Source: Solirubrobacteraceae bacterium
Lineage (GTDB): Bacteria; Actinomycetota; Thermoleophilia; Solirubrobacterales; Solirubrobacteraceae
Assembly (NCBI GenBank): GCA_029263125.1
Contig: JAJCYD010000024.1
Location: 58,699-122,698, forward strand
Length of the DNA stretch: 64,000 nt
Direction of reading: 5' to 3'
In this document: positions 58,017 to 64,000 of the stretch, in pieces
Position numbering within the stretch: the stretch's first letter is position 1
Layout of the letters: each line of letters begins with the position of its first letter
Translations under genes and position numbers: made by a program
The notes under the pieces: generated by a model
Told to the model about the DNA's origin: nothing
Databases searched by the model: none
What the model saw: only the letters and a program-made list of their open reading frames with translations

Positions 58017-60335
58017 TCAGCCGAGATTGCCGATGCTCTTGCCGTCCTGCTCGCCTCGGTATGGACCTCCGCGCGCACGGAGGTCTCCGGTGAACTGGAT
58101 CGTCAGGTAGGCGTCGGGGTCGTTCGCGGCACTGGACGGGAGCCGCTCGTCGACGCTCCAGCGGCCGTCGCGGATCGTGGCTTTCGCCGTCCACACTTCG
58201 GCCGCGCCGCCAGCGGACCGATAGGTCGCCCTGAGCCTCACCACACCTGAGACGTCGCGATCGACCGTGCCGCCGACCGACAATCGTCCGCCCGAGAAGG
58301 TCAGCCGATCTCGCACCAGGAGGGTCCGGCCGTGCGCGGCCCGCAGCCGCAGTTCGTCGGAGAGCGTCGCGCCGTTGCCCGCATACGACACATTGAGAAT
58401 CCCGCTGGACCGGCCGCGCTGGCGGGCGTGCAGTCTCGCGCTCAGACGAACCGGCTTCTCCCCCTCGCGAGCGGTTCCGACATCGACGGTATAGCGCTCG
58501 AAGCGGCCGGCCGCCTGATAGTCGATCGTCAGCTTGCCGGTGGCGCGGCCCGTGATCGAGAACAGCACATCCAACCGCCCGCCTTTCACGGACGCGCGCT
58601 TGACCTTCAGCTTGGCGGGAAACTTCGCCCCACCCGACGAGCGCGCCGGTAGCTGTGCCGACGACGAGGCCGGCCGAGGTGCGAGCGCCTGCGGCGGCTG
58701 AGCCGTCTGCGGTGCCGGTGCCGGCTGCGGCGCTTGGAACTGCACCACCGCTCCCCCCAAGGATCGGTTACCCGCCACATCCACGGCGACCGCCCGGTAT
58801 CCGTGCGCCCGTCCGTCGGCCGGTCCGGTCTCCGCGAAGGCTTGGGTCGTCGTCTGCGCGACCACGGCACCGTCGCGCTCGATCTCATAGTGGCTGAGTT
58901 CCTCGTCGTCGCTGGCCGCAAACCACGAGAAGTCAACCGTCGTCGCGCTCGTCGCCGAGCTGCGCAAGCGCGGGGCCTCGGGCGGCGTGGCATCTGGTCG
59001 GGGCACGACGATGCTCACGGTCGCCCCGCCCGCATCGATCGCGCCGACGCGAAGCTCGGTGCCCGAGACCGGATCGAGAAACGACGCCCCCGACAGGAGG
59101 GCGGCGTCGCCGAAGCCGCCCGGCGAGCCGGGCGTCATGTCCAAGAGCGCCGACTGCTGTCGTCGCTCGATGGCCTGCACGAGCCTCACCGAGACACCCT
59201 GAACGACCGGCTGACTCGAACCGAATGCGTCGAAGGGCGCGCTCGCACGCCGGAGTTCGAGCGCGAAGAAGTCCTGCGTCGCCTGTCCGGAGACTCGCCG
59301 CGGCACCCTGATCGAGCGCACGCCACTCGTCGATGTCGTCGGCGCCAGACGGATCGTCTGCGACGCGCGCACGTAGGCATCGTCACCTGCCGAGATGTTG
59401 TCAGTCTGCAGCCGGTGCCAGGTCGACATCAGACTCGACCCGAGGGCCATGGTGTCAAACGGATCGCCGTACTCATCGACCGAGCACGACGAACTGCCAG
59501 CGAGGCTGACCGGTGCGCCGGCCTGTGCACAGGCAAGCGTCGACGCGTGGTGAGCTCCCATGTTGTGCCCCAGCTCGTGCGTGATGACCGACACGTCCGG
59601 GCCGCCGTTGTACCAGCTGATCGGACCCGCCACGTCCCCGAGACCGCCATAGGTGCAGTCACGGAGGTTGGGGTGAACGATGGCGACGTGGTCGAAACCG
59701 TCGAGGGAGGAGCCCAGCCGGTTGAACACCTCGCGCTTGAATGCGTCGTAGTCGCATCCTACGCCGCTCACGCTCAGCGCGAGCGGTGCGAAGGTCTCGC
59801 CCGCCAGCGTGACGCGCCCTGCACTCTGCTGTCCGAAGAACCGAGCCGCGGATTGCTCGGCTTCAAAGAAACTCTGCCGTGCTTGGGCTTGCGTCGTCGG
59901 GGCTGCAGGTGCGTCGGACAGTGTCACGATCACGACGGCAACGCGGCGAGGCCCGGCTCCGATCCGTGCCGACGTAGCGGCCGAGTCGTCGAGCGGTTCG
60001 ACACGTCCGCGCAGCGTCGTGCCGTCCCCGCTGCCTACGACCCGCACGAGCCGGCCGAGCAGCGGTCGCGCGTCGTTCGTGGCCTCGACCCTCCAGTCAC
60101 GTCCGTCCCTGCCGCGCAACGTGAGCCGGTCTTCGCTGCTTTCCGCGTCGAAGTCGTCGAGATGCTCGACGATCAACGTCCCCGTCCATGCCGATGGACC
60201 ACCCGCGGCGCTGGCCTGCGACCCTGAGAGCGAGATCAGGCAACTGCCGAGCAGCACGATTCGCAGCCAGTCCTTGATACTCACAGCCGTACCGCCTCGG
60301 TTAAAGAACATGGCCCGATAGATGCGCGCGAACAT
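58017..60335 (-). CDS. secreted zinc metalloprotease (gametolysin/M12-like HExxHxxGxxH) with Fn3-like domain and C-terminal module
   Basis: VITHELGHNMGAHHAS; signal peptide; Fn3-like APRLRSSATSATTVDFSW...; C-terminal module shared with 15413-18767. Confidence 0.9.
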   Translation of the reverse strand: MFARIYRAMFFNRGGTAVSIKDWLRIVLLGSCLISLSGSQASAAGGPSAWTGTLIVEHLDDFDAESSEDRLTLRGRDGRDWRVEATNDARPLLGRLVRVVGSGDGTTLRGRVEPLDDSAATSARIGAGPRRVAVVIVTLSDAPAAPTTQAQARQSFFEAEQSAARFFGQQSAGRVTLAGETFAPLALSVSGVGCDYDAFKREVFNRLGSSLDGFDHVAIVHPNLRDCTYGGLGDVAGPISWYNGGPDVSVITHELGHNMGAHHASTLACAQAGAPVSLAGSSSCSVDEYGDPFDTMALGSSLMSTWHRLQTDNISAGDDAYVRASQTIRLAPTTSTSGVRSIRVPRRVSGQATQDFFALELRRASAPFDAFGSSQPVVQGVSVRLVQAIERRQQSALLDMTPGSPGGFGDAALLSGASFLDPVSGTELRVGAIDAGGATVSIVVPRPDATPPEAPRLRSSATSATTVDFSWFAASDDEELSHYEIERDGAVVAQTTTQAFAETGPADGRAHGYRAVAVDVAGNRSLGGAVVQFQAPQPAPAPQTAQPPQALAPRPASSSAQLPARSSGGAKFPAKLKVKRASVKGGRLDVLFSITGRATGKLTIDYQAAGRFERYTVDVGTAREGEKPVRLSARLHARQRGRSSGILNVSYAGNGATLSDELRLRAAHGRTLLVRDRLTFSGGRLSVGGTVDRDVSGVVRLRATYRSAGGAAEVWTAKATIRDGRWSVDERLPSSAANDPDAYLTIQFTGDLRARGGPYRGEQDGKSIGNLG

Positions 60336-60494
60336 TAGCGCCCTAGTGCGTCGACTATCACCTCGCCATCACATTGACCTGCCGGTGTACTGGTAGTCAC
60401 ATCAGCCCTGGCGATGACGGCACACACTATACGGTCGGGGAGTGCGGCGGACCTCGTCCTGCCTCCCGCGGTGGTGGCTGCCACATGTTCGCAA

Positions 60495-60613
60495 CTCACC
60501 GCCGGCCTTGAGACCGTGAAGTCCCACATCGCGTACGTTCTCACCAAGCTCGGCGCCTGCGACCGCGACCGCGCAGTGATCCGCGCCTACGCGACAGGGT
60601 TGATCATCCCCCC
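60495..60613 (+). pseudogene. LuxR-type HTH C-terminal fragment
   Basis: LETVKSHIAYVLTKLGACDRDRAVIRAYATGLIIP matches the NarL/LuxR recognition helix and tail; no receiver domain or upstream HTH helices. Confidence 0.6.
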
Positions 60614-60821
60614 GCTGATGCGCAGCACCAGGATCGACATCGTTTCATCCGCGCAGGCGACCGTGACACTCCGCAGACAGCGCGTGGCAGCTCCCCAGGG
60701 TCCGCCGACGGGCGCATTCTTGAACACACCGTGGTCGCAGGATCGCGGTAGAGACCTCGCATCTCCGTTCTCATGCCGGTTTGTCCGGCACACGCACGGG
60801 CTACTTCCCTGCGACATCGCC

Positions 60822-61529
60822 CTACCGGAAGTCCGAGCCCATCCGCAGGCCGACCTTGCCGCGAGCGCGATCGCCGTCGGAGCGTGGCAGCAGCCGCAGC
60901 TCGCGCGCGAAGTCCTGTGCCGCCGCCAGGTAGACCGCCTGGCGCAGCGTGACGCGCAGCGACACGGCGACACGGTCGCCGGGCACAGCCTCCGTGCCGC
61001 GGCTGGGGGCCTGCTCGGTCGCGGTGAATGCGGCGGCGTCGAGCACCTCGACGTCCTCGAGCGCGAGCACCGTCTGGCCGCGCTCGTCGGCTTGCGGCTC
61101 GGGCGTGACGAGAATGTCGACGCGGCTGCCCGCGGTGACGAGGTCCGGCGAGCCGAGCGCGACGAGGTGGGCGATGCGCTCGCCGCGGCGAATCGGCGGA
61201 CCGGCGGGGCGAGAGCGCCCGTCGCCGACCATGGCCGCCGACAGGTCGGTGCCCGCGGGAATGTCGACGGATGCCCTCAGTCCCTGAAGCTCATCGGGCG
61301 AGGCGATCCGGCCGTCGGAGGCGAAGCGCTGAGGCACGCGCCGCACCGCGAGCGCCTGGGGCTTGATCTGCATGCCGGCGTCGATCGGCTCCCGCGCCAC
61401 GACGACGTTGACGAGCTCGCCGACGCGGCGTGACAACGACGCCTCCCTGCCGGCGATGCTCGAGGCCGCCAGCCCGCCCAGGATCAGCGCGAGGCCGCCA
61501 AGCAGCAACGCACGACGGCGGTGGCTCAT
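60822..61529 (-). CDS. cpaB: Flp pilus assembly protein CpaB-like (SAF domain)
   Basis: VNVVVAREPIDAGMQIKPQALAVRRVPQRF; DIPAGTDLSAAMV; RVDILVT. Confidence 0.85.
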   Translation of the reverse strand: MSHRRRALLLGGLALILGGLAASSIAGREASLSRRVGELVNVVVAREPIDAGMQIKPQALAVRRVPQRFASDGRIASPDELQGLRASVDIPAGTDLSAAMVGDGRSRPAGPPIRRGERIAHLVALGSPDLVTAGSRVDILVTPEPQADERGQTVLALEDVEVLDAAAFTATEQAPSRGTEAVPGDRVAVSLRVTLRQAVYLAAAQDFARELRLLPRSDGDRARGKVGLRMGSDFR

Positions 61530-62251
61530 CGCTGCCTCCCGCCGGCATGTCGCTGGGGCAGCTCGATCCCGATGCGCGCGCCGCGTTGCGACGGCGCCGC
61601 GACGAGGCGACCGCCATGGCGCTCGGCGATCTCGGCGGCGATCGCCAGACCCCGGCCGCGCCGGCCGCGCCCGCCGCGCGCCCGCCTCGTGAGGTCGCCG
61701 ACGGACGCCGGCAGCCCGGGTCCCTCGTCGCTGACCTCGATGCGCACGTGCCGGTGACCAACCACGCGCGCGGTGAGCTCGACGCGTCCGCTCGCGTGCT
61801 CGAGGGCGTTGGCCACGAGGTTGGAGATCGCCTGCGCGAGCCGGATCCGGTCCGCGTGGACCCTCGCGTCTCTCGCGATCGCGCCCAGCGCGATCTGGCT
61901 GTCGAAGCTCGCGGCCACGGCGCGCCAGCTTTCGAGCTGCTCCTCCAGCAGCTCGGCCACGGCGATCGACTCCGTGCGATCGATCGACCGCTTGCCGCTG
62001 CGAGCGGCCGCGAAGTCGTCGAGCGCGAGGGCGGCGCGGCGCAGCTCGAGATCGATCGCCGCCAGGCGCTCCGGCGGCGCCTCCTCGCGGCGCTCCATCG
62101 TGGCGAGGCTGAGTCGCACGGCCGTCAGCGGCCCCCGCAGCTCATGGCAGGCCCGGGCGACGAGCTCGCGGCGCCGACGCAGCTCATACGCCGCGGCGCC
62201 CGCGACCGCGAGGCCAAGCGCCGCGAGCACCCACGCGAGCGGCACATCCAC
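61526..62251 (-). CDS. small single-TM sensor histidine kinase
   Basis: H-box ACHELRGPLTAVRLSL; N-box QAISNLVANALEHA; DEGPGLP; RRGRGLAIAAEIAERHGG; GTG start overlaps nothing upstream. Confidence 0.9.
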   Translation of the reverse strand: MDVPLAWVLAALGLAVAGAAAYELRRRRELVARACHELRGPLTAVRLSLATMERREEAPPERLAAIDLELRRAALALDDFAAARSGKRSIDRTESIAVAELLEEQLESWRAVAASFDSQIALGAIARDARVHADRIRLAQAISNLVANALEHASGRVELTARVVGHRHVRIEVSDEGPGLPASVGDLTRRARGGRGRRGRGLAIAAEIAERHGGRLVAAPSQRGARIGIELPQRHAGGRQR

Positions 62252-62342
62252 GTCACGCCTCGTTGCATGTTGTCGTCACGTTCATGACCCGCGTTCTTGT
62301 TGGAGGTTCGCCAGCCGCGCCCTGGGGTGGCGTGCCGCACCC

Positions 62343-62375
62343 CATAGAGGGCCGGGAGAGCGAAAGTTCGCCCCC
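62343..62375 (-). promoter_or_regulatory. recurrent promoter-like motif, copy 4
   Basis: Minus: GGGGGCGAACTTTCGCTCTCCCGGCCCTCTATG. Confidence 0.55.
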
Positions 62376-62682
62376 TCGGCCGATCCGACCGGCGGCCGCC
62401 GCCGCGGTGACCTTGGGGTCGCCGTTGACGTACATCGTGCAGACCGCATGCACCCCGGTGTCGGCGATCAGCCTCGCCTTGGCGTCGAAGCGCAGCATCC
62501 GTGTCTCCGCGAGCAGGTCGGCCATCGGTCTTACGTCGTAGACCGGTCGGCGATCCCGGAGAGCACGACCGAGCTGGCCGGAGGCACGATCCGGACCGAC
62601 GAGGGTCCCCGCGGACCTGGAGGCCCGACGGATCGGGCACCGGTCGTGCCTCTCCGTCAACCGGATAGCGCGGGGGGCTTGC

Positions 62683-62850
62683 TCTCACACCTGGCCCAGC
62701 GGCTGGGCGGGTTTGGCATGCCAGACATGCAGAAACCGCCCAGGTCGATGGGATGCGCGTCCGGCTGGCCGTGTTCCCCATGGCATGCATGCACAAGGCG
62801 CCCAACCCGGTGATCGCAGGCGACGACGATCGTCGCCCGAGACCGCTCCG
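62683..62850. repeat. long direct repeat copy A
   Basis: About 168 bp, ~93% identical by eye to 63271-63440. Confidence 0.85.
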
Positions 62851-62902
62851 CTGGGCTACGTCACCCGTCCAGCGCCAGCGGCCTGTCGCGTACGGTCGCG
62901 AG

Positions 62903-63240
62903 ATGAGCTCCATCGACTTCGCGCGCACCCGAGCATTCATCGACGCGATCCCAGAAGGCAGATGGGCCGCCTACAAGGACGTAGCCAGGGCGGGCGGGAA
63001 CGTCAGCGGAGCCCAAGCGGTCGGTACGTGGCTTGGCCGCGAGGGCCATGGGATTCCGCTCGACTATCGCGTGCTCACCGTCCAAGGCCGCATGCCCGAC
63101 ACATTTCGCTCGGCCGGTTGGGATGCCCGGACGACCCCGCCAGCGCCCTCGCAAAGCTCAAGTCCGAGGGCGTCACCATCGACGACCACAACCGCGCCGC
63201 GCAATCACAGCGCTTCTCGGCGACGGACTGGAGCCAGTAG
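62903..63240 (+). pseudogene. alkyltransferase-like (MGMT DNA-binding-domain) gene with a frameshift
   Basis: FIDAIPEGRWAAYKDVARAGGNVSGAQAVGTWLGREGHGIPLDYRVLTVQGRMPDTF then a frame change near 63112-63135 to PDDPASALAKLKSEGVTIDDHNRAAQSQRFSATDW-stop. Confidence 0.7.
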
Positions 63241-63270
63241 CGAGTTCCCCACGGCGCGAGAAGGAGGCGA

Positions 63271-63440
63271 TCTCGCACCTGGCCGAGCGGCTGGGCAGGT
63301 TTGGCATGCCAGACATACAGAAACCGCCCAGCTCGATGGGATGCGCGTCCGGCTGGCCGTGTTCCCCATGACATGCATGCAGAAGGCGCCCAACCCGGCT
63401 CAGATCGCAGGCGACGGCGATCGCCGCCCGAGACCGCCCC
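63271..63440. repeat. long direct repeat copy B
   Basis: See copy A; conserved core TGGCATGCCAGACAT...ATGGGATGCGCGTCCGGCTGGCCGTGTTCCCCATG. Confidence 0.85.
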
Positions 63441-63580
63441 GGTCGACGATTGGGGCGCTGAGCCGCATCCGTCTGGCGCTGAGCGCGCTGCCCACCCAGG
63501 CCGGGAGCCCCCGCGCGTGGAGCGGAGCGCAGCCAGACCACACCGAGGAACGGCCGGAGCACTCCACCGGCCCCCGAACC

Positions 63581-64000
63581 TCAGCTCGCGAACGTTCCTC
63601 CCAGTTTGGGCACTTGCGTCTGATGCAACACCCCATCTACGAGCCGGTACCCCACGCCCCAGACGTTCACCACGTAGCGATCGCCGTGGCGGCCGAGCTT
63701 GGCACGCAGACGGCAGGCGTGGGAATCCAGGGTGCGCGTCGAGCCGGTGGAGCGGTAGCCCCAGATGCCGCGCAGCAGCTCCTCCTTGGTGAAGACCCTC
63801 GTCGGCTCGGACACCAGCGTGCGCAGCAGCGCGAACTCCTTCGCGGACAGGATCACACGATCGCCGCGCAGGCGCACCTCGCGCGACGGCGGATCGACCT
63901 CCAGCTCACCCGCTCGCAGGCAGCCGGTCGCGGTGCGGCGGTTGGCGCGTCGCAGCAATGCCGCGACGCGTCCGCGCAGCTCGGGATAGGAGAAGGGCTT
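63581..64000 (-). CDS. OmpR/PhoB-family response regulator, truncated by the window edge
   Basis: KPFSYPELRGRVAALLRRA; LSAKEFALLRTLVSEPTRVFTKEELLRGIWGYRSTGSTRTLDSHACRLRAKLG. Confidence 0.93.
   Translation of the reverse strand, partial: KPFSYPELRGRVAALLRRANRRTATGCLRAGELEVDPPSREVRLRGDRVILSAKEFALLRTLVSEPTRVFTKEELLRGIWGYRSTGSTRTLDSHACRLRAKLGRHGDRYVVNVWGVGYRLVDGVLHQTQVPKLGGTFAS

Noticed and set aside
62253-62524. Minus-strand ORF MADLLAETRMLRFDAKARLIADTGVHAVCTMYVNGDPKVTA...
   Set aside because: Looks partly protein-like but its C-terminal half runs through the promoter-like motif and noncoding repeats; not enough support for a CDS.

Overview
High-GC actinobacterial chromosome segment; gene content and layout suggest Thermoleophilia/Solirubrobacterales, but that is inference. 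It is mostly housekeeping operons. Main blocks: (i) a type IVa pilus minor-pilin/assembly cluster (PilM-PilN-like fusion, PilO-like, three prepilin-like proteins; 5.5-12.4 kb, +). (ii) An aromatic amino acid operon on the minus strand (aroH, idi, hisC-like, class I DAHP synthase, tyrA, aroA; 18.8-24.6 kb). Between hisC and the DAHP synthase it contains an unannotated 24-aa leader ORF very rich in Phe/Trp/Tyr, followed by a perfect 10-bp-stem hairpin; this is a candidate attenuator. (iii) scpB/scpA/trpS. (iv) A glycine cleavage operon (gcvT-gcvH-gcvPA-gcvPB). (v) The complete dcw cell-wall/division cluster (mraZ to ftsZ, minus strand), with murB inverted in place. It has a MraZ-box-like array plus a 17-bp perfect hairpin in the mraZ leader, and dyads flanking ftsZ. 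(vi) A partial Tad/Flp pilus locus (tadC, tadB, cpaF, cpaB) with a histidine kinase and a response regulator, interrupted by a secreted metalloprotease and decayed genes. Other notable signals: a promoter-like motif (GGGGGCGAACTT...CT(C)TAT) in front of four unrelated minus-strand genes; a shared C-terminal module of about 190 aa on two otherwise unrelated secreted proteins, one of which carries an apparent G6-tract frameshift; a ~168-bp direct repeat flanking a frameshifted alkyltransferase-like gene; and several gene remnants (SRPBCC, LuxR). No rRNA, CRISPR array or confident tRNA was seen. All calls come from reading sequence and motifs by eye; no searches were run.
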